From Mycolicibacterium sp. P1-5 (GTDB lineage Bacteria; Actinomycetota; Actinomycetes; Mycobacteriales; Mycobacteriaceae), in the NCBI RefSeq assembly GCF_008329565.1, contig NZ_NPKT01000025.1, positions 1 through 64,000 of the forward strand: a stretch of 64,000 bases of DNA, given 5' to 3'. This document shows, piece by piece, positions 26,764 to 35,467 of this stretch. A model generated the notes under the pieces. The model had not been told where the DNA came from and did not search any database. It worked only from the letters and a program-made list of their open reading frames with translations. Within the stretch, counting starts at the first letter, position 1. Every line of letters begins with the position of its first letter. Position numbers and translations under genes: made by a program.

Positions 26764-27564
26764 ATGGTGTCCGTGACCCGAGTATTGGCGGTCGCCAACC
26801 AAAAGGGTGGGGTGGCCAAGACAACCACGGTCGCGTCTTTGGGGGCGGCTTTTTCTGACGCGGGCAAGCGTGTCTTGCTCGTCGACCTGGACCCGCAGGG
26901 CTGTTTGACGTTCTCGCTGGGCACCGACCCGGACAAGCTGCCGGCGTCAGTGCACGAGGTGCTGCTCGGCGACGTCGAGCCCAATGCGGCGCTGGTCGAC
27001 ACGGCCGAGGGCATGACGCTGCTGCCGGCCAACATCGACCTGGCCGGCGCCGAAGCCATGCTGCTGATGCGGGCCGGCCGTGAATACGCCCTCAAACGCG
27101 CACTGAACAAGCTCGACCAGTTCGACGTGATCATCATCGACTGTCCGCCGTCGCTGGGGGTGCTCACGCTCAACGGGCTGACCGCGGCCGACGAGGTGAT
27201 CGTGCCGCTGCAGTGCGAGACGCTGGCGCACCGCGGGGTGGGCCAGTTCCTGCGCACGGTCGACGACGTGCAGCAGATCACCAATCCGAACCTGAAGCTG
27301 CTGGGTGCGCTGCCCACGCTGTACGACTCGCGCACCACACACAGTCGCGACGTCCTGCTCGACGTCGCCGATCGCTACAACCTGCCCGTGCTGGCCCCGC
27401 CGATCCCGCGCACGGTGCGCTTTGCCGAGGCCAGCGCGTCCGGGTCGTCGGTGCTGGCGGGCCGAAAGACCAAGGGCGGCACGGCATATCGTGATCTCGC
27501 GGCCGCGCTGCTGAAGCACTGGAAGTCCGGCAAGGCGCTGCCGACCTTCACTCCCGAGGTCTAA
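26764..27564 (+). CDS. ParA/Soj-like ATPase (Rv3213c-like)
   Basis: A 266-residue deviant Walker ATPase. KGGVAKTT is at 14-21, DLDPQGCLTFSLG carries the second motif, and IIIDCPPSLGVLTLNGL follows. It resembles ParA/Soj partition proteins, but no ParB or parS-like gene is adjacent, and the chromosomal parAB pair lies near the origin in mycobacteria. So this is an orphan ParA whose cargo is unknown. ATG 26764 is used; GTG 26773 is an alternative. Its stop interlocks with the next convergent gene in CTAA. Confidence 0.9.
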   Translation: MVSVTRVLAVANQKGGVAKTTTVASLGAAFSDAGKRVLLVDLDPQGCLTFSLGTDPDKLPASVHEVLLGDVEPNAALVDTAEGMTLLPANIDLAGAEAMLLMRAGREYALKRALNKLDQFDVIIIDCPPSLGVLTLNGLTAADEVIVPLQCETLAHRGVGQFLRTVDDVQQITNPNLKLLGALPTLYDSRTTHSRDVLLDVADRYNLPVLAPPIPRTVRFAEASASGSSVLAGRKTKGGTAYRDLAAALLKHWKSGKALPTFTPEV

Positions 27565-28790
27565 GCCTTCGGGCCGAACGCAGCCAGCGCGTCACCGTGC
27601 TGCTCGATCACCACCGAGCCGGTGACCGTAGGGACCACCGGCCCCGAGCCGGCCGGGTGCGCGACGGGGAGAATGCGCTCGCTGGTGCCGCTGCCAGGCT
27701 CATACACCCCGATGCCGTTGGTCAGCGGGATCAGCAGTCGGCCGGCCATCATCGCGCCAGGGCCCAGCGGCGCCACCGCGTCGGATGCCTCGATGGTGTA
27801 GCGGTAGGACAGCCGGTTGTCGAAGACCTCCACGCTGTCGCCCGTCCACCAGGTGTACAAATCGCCGGCGTGGGTGACGGCCTGGGCCGAATTGGCAAGT
27901 ACCGGTGGCTTTTTCAACAAGGTGCTGGCGATCTTGCTGCCGGTCTCGTCGTACACCGCGATCTGCGGTTGCGGGGAAGGCAGGTACACCGCGGTGGTGG
28001 TGCCCGCCACGGCCAGCACGCGCGCCTCCGAATCTGGGGCCACCCCAGGCAGCGCGACGTTCTTCGTGTCCGGCTCGTCTTCTTCCTTCGCCGGCTTCAG
28101 CAGCGTCAGGCGCAGGTCCTTCTGATCGCGACAAGCCTCCAGCACCGACACCGCTTCGTCGCTGGCCGCTGCTGACATCAGCGTGCAGCCGGCGCCGATG
28201 CCCTGGTTGACCGGTTCGATACGGGCGTCGATCTCGCCATAGGACAGCATCCGCACCAGATCCGAGCGCCACAGCTCCAAACGAGTCGGCCCGGCCGAGA
28301 GCACGGCGCTGCCGTTGGAGCTGAGCACCACATGCTCGTCGGCGTAGGCGGTGCGGGTCGGGCCGCGGCGCCCGGTGCCGCCGCTGATGCTGCTGACCTG
28401 TCCGCAGCCGCGGCTGTCCGGATACACCGCGACGGCGAGGTCGTAGACGTAAGAGACCCCGCACAGGGTGGTGTCGCGGGCGAACGTCCACCGGATTTGG
28501 CCGGTCTGCGGGTCGTGGCCGTCGACGGTCCGCCCGTCGCCGGTCACCACGGTGCCGCCCACCACGATCGGGCTCAGCGTGCGCGAGCTGGTCGCGGTCC
28601 ACAGTTGGTTCAGCGTCTCGGGAACCACCCGCGCCGGGATCGGGTTGGGCGCCGGCGAGGTGGCGGGCCGGCTGATTGTGGCCCGCGCGGAGCTGTTCCA
28701 CCAGAACAGCGCGGCGATCACGGCCACGACTAGTGCGATCGTCGCAGCGGCGACGAGATCGCCTTTGGTGCGGCGCTCGGGTCTGACCAT
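27561..28790 (-). CDS. membrane-anchored beta-propeller protein (Rv3212-like)
   Basis: A 409-residue protein with an N-terminal membrane anchor (about 11-31, AAATIALVVAVIAALFWW). A large extracytoplasmic part has repeated beta motifs resembling PQQ/WD-type propeller blades: VVTGDGRTVDGHDPQTGQIRW, VLSAGPTRLELW, IAVYDETGSK and VVIEQHGDALAAFG. Cys pairs in LCGVSYVYD, RGCGQVS, AGCTLM and EACRDQK could form disulfides. Role unknown; position matches Rv3212. Its stop shares CTAA with the converging ParA-like gene. Confidence 0.82.
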   Translation of the reverse strand: MVRPERRTKGDLVAAATIALVVAVIAALFWWNSSARATISRPATSPAPNPIPARVVPETLNQLWTATSSRTLSPIVVGGTVVTGDGRTVDGHDPQTGQIRWTFARDTTLCGVSYVYDLAVAVYPDSRGCGQVSSISGGTGRRGPTRTAYADEHVVLSSNGSAVLSAGPTRLELWRSDLVRMLSYGEIDARIEPVNQGIGAGCTLMSAAASDEAVSVLEACRDQKDLRLTLLKPAKEEDEPDTKNVALPGVAPDSEARVLAVAGTTTAVYLPSPQPQIAVYDETGSKIASTLLKKPPVLANSAQAVTHAGDLYTWWTGDSVEVFDNRLSYRYTIEASDAVAPLGPGAMMAGRLLIPLTNGIGVYEPGSGTSERILPVAHPAGSGPVVPTVTGSVVIEQHGDALAAFGPKA

Positions 28791-28810
28791 CTAGGCGACG
28801 ATAGCGGTCG

Positions 28811-30331
28811 TCAGCCTGTAGTTGCGGGGGCCTCGGCGGTGTTGCGCGGACGCCGCCGGCGCCGGCGCTTGCGGGCCGGGCTGTCATCGCCACCCTCGGC
28901 CGACTTGGCGGTGCCGCCGTCGGTCGTGGCGTCCGTCGCCGTCTCGACGTGCCCGCTGGCGCCGTCGCCGCCTCGGGTGCGCCGACGAGAACGATTGCGG
29001 GCGGGTCGCTCCCGATTTGAGTCGGTGGAGCTGATCCGGGTTCCGTCCGCAGCCTTGCCGCTCTGCGCCTTGGCGCCCTGCGACTTGCGGGCGGTGCCGA
29101 TAGAGCCGCCGGCTTCGGTGGGGATGCCGAGCTCTTCGTAGAAGTGCGGCGAGTTGGAGTAGGTCTCGGCGGGATCGGCGCAATCGAGCTTGAGCGCCTT
29201 GTCGATCATCGACCAGCGCTCCAGCTCGTCCCAGTCGACCAGGGTGATCGCGATGCCGGTCTTGCCGGCCCGGCCGGTGCGCCCGATGCGGTGCACGTAG
29301 GCCTGCTCGTCTTCGGGGATCTGGTAGTTGATCACGTGAGTGATGTCGTCGATGTCGATGCCGCGGGCGGCGACGTCGGTGGCGACCAGCACGTCGATGT
29401 CGCCGTTGCGGAACGCCTTGAGCGCCTTCTCGCGGGCGATCTGGCCCAGGTCACCGTGCACGGCGCCGACCTTGAACCCGCGCTCGGCCAGTTCGTCGGA
29501 CACCTTCTGCGCGGTCCGCTTGGTGCGGGTGAAGATCATCGTCGCGCCGCGGCCCTCGGCCTGCAGGATGCGGCTCACCATCTCCACCTTGTCCAGCGCG
29601 TGGGCGCGGTAGACGAACTGCTCGGTGGTGTCGTGGGTGGCTGAGCCTTGCACGCCTTCGGCCCGGATGTGGGTGGGCTGATTCATGAACGTGCGGGCCA
29701 GCGTGATGATCGGGTCCGGCATGGTCGCCGAGAACAGCATGGCCTGTCGCTCGGTCGGGATCTGCTTGAGGATCCGCTCGATGTCGGGCAGGAAGCCCAG
29801 GTCGAGCATCTCGTCGGCCTCGTCGAGCACCAGCACCGACAGGCCACCGAGCTGCAGGTGACCCTGCTGGGCCAGGTCGAGCAGCCGGCCCGGGGTGCCG
29901 ACGACGACGTCGACGCCGTTTTGGAGCGCCTCGATCTGCGGCTCGTAGGGCCGCCCGCCGTAGATGGCGGTGACGGTCAGCTTGCGGGATTCGTCGGCCC
30001 GCAGATACTTCGATGCGGCGACGAGGTCGCCGTGCACCTGCAGACACAGTTCACGGGTGGGCACCACGATGAGCGCGCGCGGAATGCCGGTCAGCGCTCG
30101 GGTGGTGTCGGTGGTGATGCGCTGCAGCAGCGGCACACCGAACGCCAGGGTCTTGCCCATGCCGGTGCGGGCCTGGCCGATCAGGTCGTCGCCTGCCAGC
30201 GCCATCGGCAGGGTCTGCTCCTGGATCGCGAAGGCGTGTTCCTTGCCTTCTTCGGCCAGTGCCCGGACGATCTCGTCGCGCACTCCGAGCTGGGCGAATG
30301 AAATCTGGGGAAGAGTTATCAGGGGGGTCAT
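28811..30331 (-). CDS. rhlE: DEAD-box RNA helicase RhlE
   Basis: A 506-residue DEAD-box helicase. The Q motif region is SFAQLGVRDEIVRAL, motif I is ARTGMGKT (54-61), and motif II is VLDEADEMLDLGFLPD. Motif III is SAT (LFSATMPD), motif V VATDVAARGIDID and motif VI HRIGRTGRAG. A long basic, low-complexity tail of about 100 residues (RERPARNRSRRRTRGG, ARKRRRRRRPRN) probably binds RNA. It is a component of mycobacterial RNA degradation and ribosome assembly machinery. ATG 30331 matches the Rv3211 start; the open frame upstream looks untranslated. Confidence 0.94.
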   Translation of the reverse strand: MTPLITLPQISFAQLGVRDEIVRALAEEGKEHAFAIQEQTLPMALAGDDLIGQARTGMGKTLAFGVPLLQRITTDTTRALTGIPRALIVVPTRELCLQVHGDLVAASKYLRADESRKLTVTAIYGGRPYEPQIEALQNGVDVVVGTPGRLLDLAQQGHLQLGGLSVLVLDEADEMLDLGFLPDIERILKQIPTERQAMLFSATMPDPIITLARTFMNQPTHIRAEGVQGSATHDTTEQFVYRAHALDKVEMVSRILQAEGRGATMIFTRTKRTAQKVSDELAERGFKVGAVHGDLGQIAREKALKAFRNGDIDVLVATDVAARGIDIDDITHVINYQIPEDEQAYVHRIGRTGRAGKTGIAITLVDWDELERWSMIDKALKLDCADPAETYSNSPHFYEELGIPTEAGGSIGTARKSQGAKAQSGKAADGTRISSTDSNRERPARNRSRRRTRGGDGASGHVETATDATTDGGTAKSAEGGDDSPARKRRRRRRPRNTAEAPATTG

Positions 30332-30581
30332 GTGGTGGCGTTGTGCCTTCCGTAGTCGGTCCTCGAATGCGTTGTCACGCGCGCACGAGTCCTGACTTCG
30401 AAATGGAGTCGGTGCCATCGTTTCGATGCCCCGAGTCGCCGGGCCCTGCACTGAGGGAGGCGGGCCCACTGCGTGCACGCACATTTCCTTGACCACGCCT
30501 CACGGCGTTCGTCAGCCCCCATCATAGCTGGTCGCGCTCTCCGGGACGGATCGGCGCTCCGCCCGGACTACAGTGGCGGCC
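30332..30581. other. divergent intergenic region rhlE / ferritin-like gene
   Basis: About 250 bases with no gene that I can support. The half next to rhlE is probably its 5' leader, as some cold-inducible DEAD-box genes carry long leaders. The frame open here on the minus strand (to 30496) has no family similarity. No clear promoter pair was found on either strand. Confidence 0.4.
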
Positions 30582-31265
30582 ATGACCGCCCCCCAGCCCG
30601 CCGCGGACTCATCGGCGCGGATCACCGCCGACCATCCCGGCGTCAACGAGTTGTTCGCGTTGCTGGCCTACGGCGAGGTCGCCGCCTTCTATCGGCTCAC
30701 CGAAGAGGCGCGGATGGCTCCAGACCTGCGGGGCCGGATCAACATGGCCAGCATGGCCGCCGCCGAGATGGCGCATTACGAGCTGCTGCGCGAGGCACTG
30801 GAGACCCGCGGCGTCGACGTCGTCCCGGCGATGACGCGCTACGCGTCGGCGCTGGAGAACTACCACCGGCTGACGACGCCGAGCACCTGGCTGGAGGCGT
30901 TGGTCAAGACCTATGTCGGCGATGCGCTGGCGGCCGACTTCTACCTCGAGATCGCCGACGTGCTGCCCGACGAGGTCGCCGCCGTGGTGCGCGGCGTGCT
31001 CTCCGAGACCGGTCACTCGCAGTTCGTGGTCGCCGAGGTTCGCAAGGCTGTGACCAGCAGCGGACGGCAGCGCAGCCGGTTGGCGCTGTGGTCGCGCCGG
31101 CTGCTCGGTGAGGCCATCACCCAAGCCCAGTACGTGCTGGCCGAGCGCGACGAACTCGTCGACCTGGTGCTGGCCGGTCCGGGCGGCCTCGGGCAGGTGG
31201 CCGATTTCTTCGACCGGCTGCAGCGCACGCATGCCGAGCGGATGGGCGAGCTCGGGCTCACCTAA
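30582..31265 (+). CDS. ferritin-like fold protein (Rv3210c-like)
   Basis: A 227-residue all-helical protein. Carboxylate/His pairs are spaced as in diiron four-helix bundles: E32 (LLAYGEVAAFYRL), E62-M-A-H65 (AAEMAHYELL) and E142-T-G-H145 (LSETGHSQFVV), with E71 and E123 as further candidates. It resembles the MiaE/ferritin-like group found in actinobacteria. A diiron centre and an oxygenase or iron-storage role are inferred, not shown. ATG 30582 is used; GTG 30573 is an alternative. Its stop interlocks with the next convergent gene in CTAA. Confidence 0.78.
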   Translation: MTAPQPAADSSARITADHPGVNELFALLAYGEVAAFYRLTEEARMAPDLRGRINMASMAAAEMAHYELLREALETRGVDVVPAMTRYASALENYHRLTTPSTWLEALVKTYVGDALAADFYLEIADVLPDEVAAVVRGVLSETGHSQFVVAEVRKAVTSSGRQRSRLALWSRRLLGEAITQAQYVLAERDELVDLVLAGPGGLGQVADFFDRLQRTHAERMGELGLT

Positions 31266-31828
31266 CGGTTACAGGTGGCCGAGATGGTGTTGTCGGTCGA
31301 GGCGGCGACGGTCGCGCCGCGGGCATCAGTGATCCAGCAGTTCAGCTGACTTCCGTTACTGCTGGCGGTCACATAGTTCACCGGCACGGTCGGGACGACG
31401 GTCAATCGCCAGGGCAGTGCGACGTTTTCGACGGTGCGCAGTGCGCCGGCCTCGTCGGCATAGGTGATGGTCACCGGATCGTCGGGCCGCTGATTGCCCG
31501 CGACGGTGTAGGCAATCTCGGCGGAATCGACCTGAACCTGCGCCATGGGCGCGGCGGCCGCGCTGGGCGGTGTGACCATGACCGGTGTCTCCACCGGCAG
31601 GCCAGGAACCGTGACGGTGACCGGCGCGAGTGGCTGCGTCGGCGTCCGGGGGCCGGGAACGGCCACCACGGTGCGGGTCGGGGTGGCGCCCGAGTCCGCG
31701 GTGATGCTGGCGGCGTCGCCGGTCCTCACCACGAACGTTGTCGCCGTGGCGGCGACCAGGACGCCGGCGGTGGTCAGCGCCACGCGTGGCCACTGGACCA
31801 ACCGCTGTCGGCGCTTGTTGTCGCTCAC
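31262..31828 (-). CDS. MmpS-like membrane-anchored protein (Rv3209-like)
   Basis: A 188-residue protein with an N-terminal anchor (about 16-36, VALTTAGVLVAATATTFVV). A Thr/Pro/Val-rich linker (40-95) precedes a C-terminal domain: VQVDSAEIAYTVAGNQRPD, VTITYADEAGALRTVENV, LPWRLTV and NGSQLNCWITDARG...AASTDNTISATCNR. The ITYADE...LPW...CWI..DG pattern is that of MmpS proteins, the periplasmic partners of MmpL lipid exporters, and the two Cys residues likely pair. No mmpL gene is nearby. A helper role at the cell envelope is inferred. Confidence 0.78.
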   Translation of the reverse strand: MSDNKRRQRLVQWPRVALTTAGVLVAATATTFVVRTGDAASITADSGATPTRTVVAVPGPRTPTQPLAPVTVTVPGLPVETPVMVTPPSAAAAPMAQVQVDSAEIAYTVAGNQRPDDPVTITYADEAGALRTVENVALPWRLTVVPTVPVNYVTASSNGSQLNCWITDARGATVAASTDNTISATCNR

Positions 31829-32012
31829 ACCGCAAGGTTAGGGACGCGCAGCAGCCGAAACGGCGCGCCGCGCCTGTCCGTTGCCATGCTGTTATCGCAG
31901 CTTGACGCCCTATTCGCTAACCGCGAACGACTGGCTGCGACTGCGCAGACCGGCGTCCACTAGCCTTCTGGGTAGACGCGCGTGCGATGCAGACGAGAGA
32001 GAAGAGGCCAGC

Positions 32013-32264
32013 GTGGAGGTCAAGATCGGTGTCACGGACAGTCCGCGTGAGCTCGTGTTCCAAAGCTCCCAGACGCCCGCTGAAGTCGAAGAGCTGGTGA
32101 CCTCGGCGTTCTCGAACGAGGGCCCGGACGTGTTGAGCCTGACCGACGACAAGGGCCGCCGTTTCCTGGTGCAGACAAACAAGATCACTTACGTCGAGAT
32201 CGGTGTCGCCGACGTGCGCCGGGTTGGATTCGGGATCGCCGCCGGCGGAGCAGCCGGCGGGTAG
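32013..32264 (+). CDS. DUF3107 protein (TB9.4-like)
   Basis: An 83-residue protein, start GTG 32013 after a GAGAGAAGAGG ribosome site, VEVKIGVTDSPRELVFQSSQ. The conserved DDKGRRFLVQTNKITYVEIG and the C-terminal glycine-alanine tail (RRVGFGIAAGGAAGG) are those of actinobacterial DUF3107 proteins (Rv3208A, TB9.4). It is small, cytosolic and of unknown function. It ends three bases before the converging TetR gene. Confidence 0.88.
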   Translation: MEVKIGVTDSPRELVFQSSQTPAEVEELVTSAFSNEGPDVLSLTDDKGRRFLVQTNKITYVEIGVADVRRVGFGIAAGGAAGG

Positions 32265-32267
32265 TCG

Positions 32268-32945
32268 TCAGGAGCGCGTCAGCGGGACGTGTGACAGTCC
32301 GCCCCAGGCGAACTGCACGGTCCCGTCGACCGCGATTTCCTTGGTGACCGGGCGGTCGGCATCGAGCCAGTACCGCGCGCAGTCGACGCTGATGGCCACC
32401 AAGCCGACCGCGATCATGCGGGCGCGATGCGGATCGAGCCCGGAATCGCGGCTGATCAGGTCGAACACCGCGTCCGTGCAGGCTTCGGTGGCCACCTTCA
32501 CCTGCAAGGCGACCTGCGGCTCGGTGACGTAATCGTTCTCGAAGATCAACCGGTAGGCCTGGCCGTCGTGCTCGATGAAATCGAAGAAGGCCTGCACCGC
32601 CGCACGAAGCCGCTGACGGTTGTCAGTGGTGGTGCGCAGGGCCTGACGAACCCCGGACACCAGGTTCTCGACGTGCCGGTTCAGGACGGCCAGATACAGC
32701 TCAAGTTTGCTTGAAAAGTGTTGATAGAGAACCGGTTTGCTCACACCAGCCCGGTCGGCGATCTCGTCCATCCCGGCGGCGTGATAGCCGCGGTCGACGA
32801 AGACCTCACTGGCTGCGATCAGCAGTTGACCACGTCGCTCATCACGCGGCAGACGGCTCCCGCGCCGGGGGGTGGTGGCGGCGGGACGGTCGCCAGCGGC
32901 CGTTCGAGCGTTCTTCCGCTCGGCCGTGTCGGCGAGTTCGCTCAT
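32268..32945 (-). CDS. TetR family transcriptional regulator (Rv3208-like)
   Basis: A 225-residue TetR-type repressor. The N-terminal 35 residues are disordered and basic. The DNA-binding helix-turn-helix is AASEVFVDRGYHAAGMDEIA then RAGVSKPVLYQHFSSKLELY (about 44-87), and the remaining helices form the ligand-binding part. Target and ligand unknown. ATG 32945 is the first start of the frame. It is divergent from the DUF3152 gene, a possible target. Confidence 0.9.
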   Translation of the reverse strand: MSELADTAERKNARTAAGDRPAATTPRRGSRLPRDERRGQLLIAASEVFVDRGYHAAGMDEIADRAGVSKPVLYQHFSSKLELYLAVLNRHVENLVSGVRQALRTTTDNRQRLRAAVQAFFDFIEHDGQAYRLIFENDYVTEPQVALQVKVATEACTDAVFDLISRDSGLDPHRARMIAVGLVAISVDCARYWLDADRPVTKEIAVDGTVQFAWGGLSHVPLTRS

Positions 32946-33108
32946 CGAGTCCTCAATCTGGTGGTGTGGCCGGGCGCCATCCCCCCGCGCTCCCGGCCCC
33001 GTCGGCTCGACAGTACTACCCGGGCGGGGTTACTCGCCCGTAGCAGCGTCCGGCGGTGCACGGGCGCGCCGGAAGTCCGGTGTTCGGCTGTTGTGCCATT
33101 CTGGGGCG

Positions 33109-34146
33109 GTGACCTACGACCCGGGGCACCGCGGCGGCGGTCGTGTGCCGGTGCTGCGCGACGAGTGGCGCGAGCCGTTGCGTGCGTTGCGCGATCCCTT
33201 GGCGGGGGAATCGGGCCGGGTCAGATCCAATCGAGACCAGCGTCGTCAATGGCGTAAGCAGAGCTGGCTGGGCCGGTTCATTTCCACCTACGGCTGGCGC
33301 GCGTATGCGCTGCCGGTCCTGGCGGTGCTCACCGGGGTGGTGCTGTACCAAACGATCGCCGGGACCGCCGCTCCCGCCGTCGGGCCCACCGCCCAGCGCG
33401 CGGTGCAAGGGCCCCCGACCATCGGGTCCAGCGGCACAGCCATCATCGGCGCGCCACCGCGCGGGCTGACCGAGTTCGACGCGAACCTGCCGACCGGAAT
33501 CCTGCCCGAGGGCGGGGCGTTCGCCGAGTCCGGCGCCAAGACGTGGCACATCGTGCCGGGCACGACACCGAAGGTCGGTGAGGGCACCGCCAAGACGTTC
33601 ACCTACACCGTGGAAGTCGAGGATGGCATCGACACCGGGTCATTCGGCGGTGACGAGGGATTCGCACGGATGGTCACCGAGACACTCGGCAACCCCAAGA
33701 GTTGGATTCACAATCCGCAGTTCGCCTTTCAGCGGGTCGACGCCGAGAACGTCAAGCCGGACTTCCGGGTGTCGCTGACCTCGCCGATGACCGTGCGCGA
33801 AGGCTGCGGCTACGAGATCCCGCTCGAGTCGTCCTGTTACAACCCGGCCTACGGACCCGACGCGCAACCCCGGGTCTTCATCAACGAGTCGCGCTGGGTG
33901 CGCGGTGCGGTGCCGTTCCAGGGCGACATCGGCTCCTATCGGCAGTACCTCGTCAACCATGAAGTGGGCCACGCGATCGGCTATCAACATCACGAGCCCT
34001 GCGACGAGAACGGCGGCCTGGCGCCGGTGATGATGCAGCAGACCTTTTCCACCGACGACAACGACGCGTCGCGGTTCGACCCGCAGTATGTGAAGGCCGA
34101 CGGCAAGACCTGCCGGTTCAACCCCTGGCCGTATCCGATCGCATAA
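33109..34146 (+). CDS. DUF3152 membrane-anchored putative metzincin-type metalloprotease
   Basis: A 345-residue protein, start GTG 33109. A basic cytoplasmic stretch (about 1-60) precedes a membrane segment (about 64-84, RAYALPVLAVLTGVVLYQTI) and an outer domain. Residues 284-294 read HEVGHAIGYQH, an exact HExxHxxGxxH zinc motif as in metzincins, with a Met at APVMMQQTF that could be the Met-turn. Cys residues (GCGYEIPLESSCYN, PCDENGG, KTCRF) suggest disulfides. DUF3152 is widespread in actinobacteria (Rv3207c here); proteolytic activity is inferred from the motif only. Confidence 0.85.
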   Translation: MTYDPGHRGGGRVPVLRDEWREPLRALRDPLAGESGRVRSNRDQRRQWRKQSWLGRFISTYGWRAYALPVLAVLTGVVLYQTIAGTAAPAVGPTAQRAVQGPPTIGSSGTAIIGAPPRGLTEFDANLPTGILPEGGAFAESGAKTWHIVPGTTPKVGEGTAKTFTYTVEVEDGIDTGSFGGDEGFARMVTETLGNPKSWIHNPQFAFQRVDAENVKPDFRVSLTSPMTVREGCGYEIPLESSCYNPAYGPDAQPRVFINESRWVRGAVPFQGDIGSYRQYLVNHEVGHAIGYQHHEPCDENGGLAPVMMQQTFSTDDNDASRFDPQYVKADGKTCRFNPWPYPIA

Positions 34147-34255
34147 GTGGCGGGGAAGCTTTGGCCGCTGTTTGCCGTTGATCTGGCCAGCTGCTGAGAT
34201 GGATGGTGAACGTCCGTCGGGCTAGCGCTTATCCGAGTCGATCCAAGGAGTGCCG

Positions 34256-35431
34256 GTGCCCTCGTTGCCGCCGCTGGTCGAACCCGCCACCGAACTCACC
34301 CGTGATGAGGTCGCCCGCTACAGCCGCCACCTCATCATTCCGGACCTGGGGGTCGACGGTCAGAAACGCCTGAAAAACGCCAAGGTGTTGGTGATCGGCG
34401 CGGGTGGACTGGGTTCGCCCACGCTGCTGTACCTGGCCGCCGCGGGTGTCGGCACGATCGGGATCGTCGAGTTCGATGTGGTCGACGAGTCCAACTTGCA
34501 GCGCCAGATCATCCACGGCCAATCCGATATCGGCCGATCGAAGGCGCAAAGCGCCCGCGACTCGGTTCTGGAGGTCAACCCGCTGGTGACCGTCCGGCTG
34601 CATGAGCAGCGGCTGGAGCCCGAGAACGCGGTGCAGTTGTTCGAGCAGTACGACCTGATCCTCGATGGCACCGACAACTTCGCCACCCGCTATCTGGTCA
34701 ACGACGCTGCGGTGCTGGCACACAAGCCTTATGTCTGGGGTTCGATCTACCGTTTCGAGGGCCAGGCCTCGGTGTTCTGGGAGGACGCTCCCGATGGTCT
34801 GGGCTTGAACTATCGCGACCTCTACCCCGAGCCACCGCCACCCGGCATGGTCCCGTCGTGCGCCGAGGGTGGCGTGCTGGGCATCCTGTGCGCGTCGATC
34901 GCCTCGATCATGGGCACCGAGGCCATCAAACTGATCACCGGAATCGGCGAGACGCTGCTGGGCCGGCTGATGGTCTATGACGCGTTGGACATGACCTACC
35001 GCGCCATCAAGATCCGTAAGGATCCGGAGAGCCCGAAGATCACCGAGCTCATCGACTACGAGTCGTTCTGCGGCGTGGTGTCCGACGTCGCCGCCGAGGC
35101 CGCGCAGGATTCCACCCTCACGCCCCGCGAACTGCGTGAGTTGCTCGATTCCGGTCGGAAGCTGGCGCTCATCGATGTGCGCGAGCCGGTCGAGTGGGAG
35201 ATCAATCACATCACCGGCGCCGAGCTGATCCCGAAGTCGGTGATCGAGTCCGGTGAGGGCCTGTCGAGGTTGCCGCATGACCGTACGCCGGTGCTGTACT
35301 GCAAGACCGGGGTTCGCTCCGCGGAGGCGCTGGCGGTCGTGAAGAAGGCCGGTTTCGCCGACGCGCTGCATCTGCAGGGCGGCATCGTCGCCTGGGCGAA
35401 GCAAATCGATCCCGACATGGTGGTCTACTGA
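34256..35431 (+). CDS. moeZ: adenylyltransferase/sulfurtransferase MoeZ
   Basis: A 391-residue fusion of an E1-like MoeB/ThiF adenylating domain (GAGGLG 48-53; DVVDESNLQRQIIHGQSDIG; DGTDNFATRYLVND) with a C-terminal rhodanese domain whose active cysteine is C349 in LYCKTGVRS. It activates sulfur-carrier proteins (such as MoaD and CysO) by adenylation and then transfers sulfur, serving molybdopterin and CysO-dependent cysteine synthesis. GTG 34256 follows AAGGAG by five bases and matches the mycobacterial start; GTG 34250 is two codons upstream without a ribosome site. Confidence 0.94.
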   Translation: MPSLPPLVEPATELTRDEVARYSRHLIIPDLGVDGQKRLKNAKVLVIGAGGLGSPTLLYLAAAGVGTIGIVEFDVVDESNLQRQIIHGQSDIGRSKAQSARDSVLEVNPLVTVRLHEQRLEPENAVQLFEQYDLILDGTDNFATRYLVNDAAVLAHKPYVWGSIYRFEGQASVFWEDAPDGLGLNYRDLYPEPPPPGMVPSCAEGGVLGILCASIASIMGTEAIKLITGIGETLLGRLMVYDALDMTYRAIKIRKDPESPKITELIDYESFCGVVSDVAAEAAQDSTLTPRELRELLDSGRKLALIDVREPVEWEINHITGAELIPKSVIESGEGLSRLPHDRTPVLYCKTGVRSAEALAVVKKAGFADALHLQGGIVAWAKQIDPDMVVY

Positions 35432-35467
35432 CGGCTACTTTGCCCCGCGACAATTTAGGCTGTCGGG

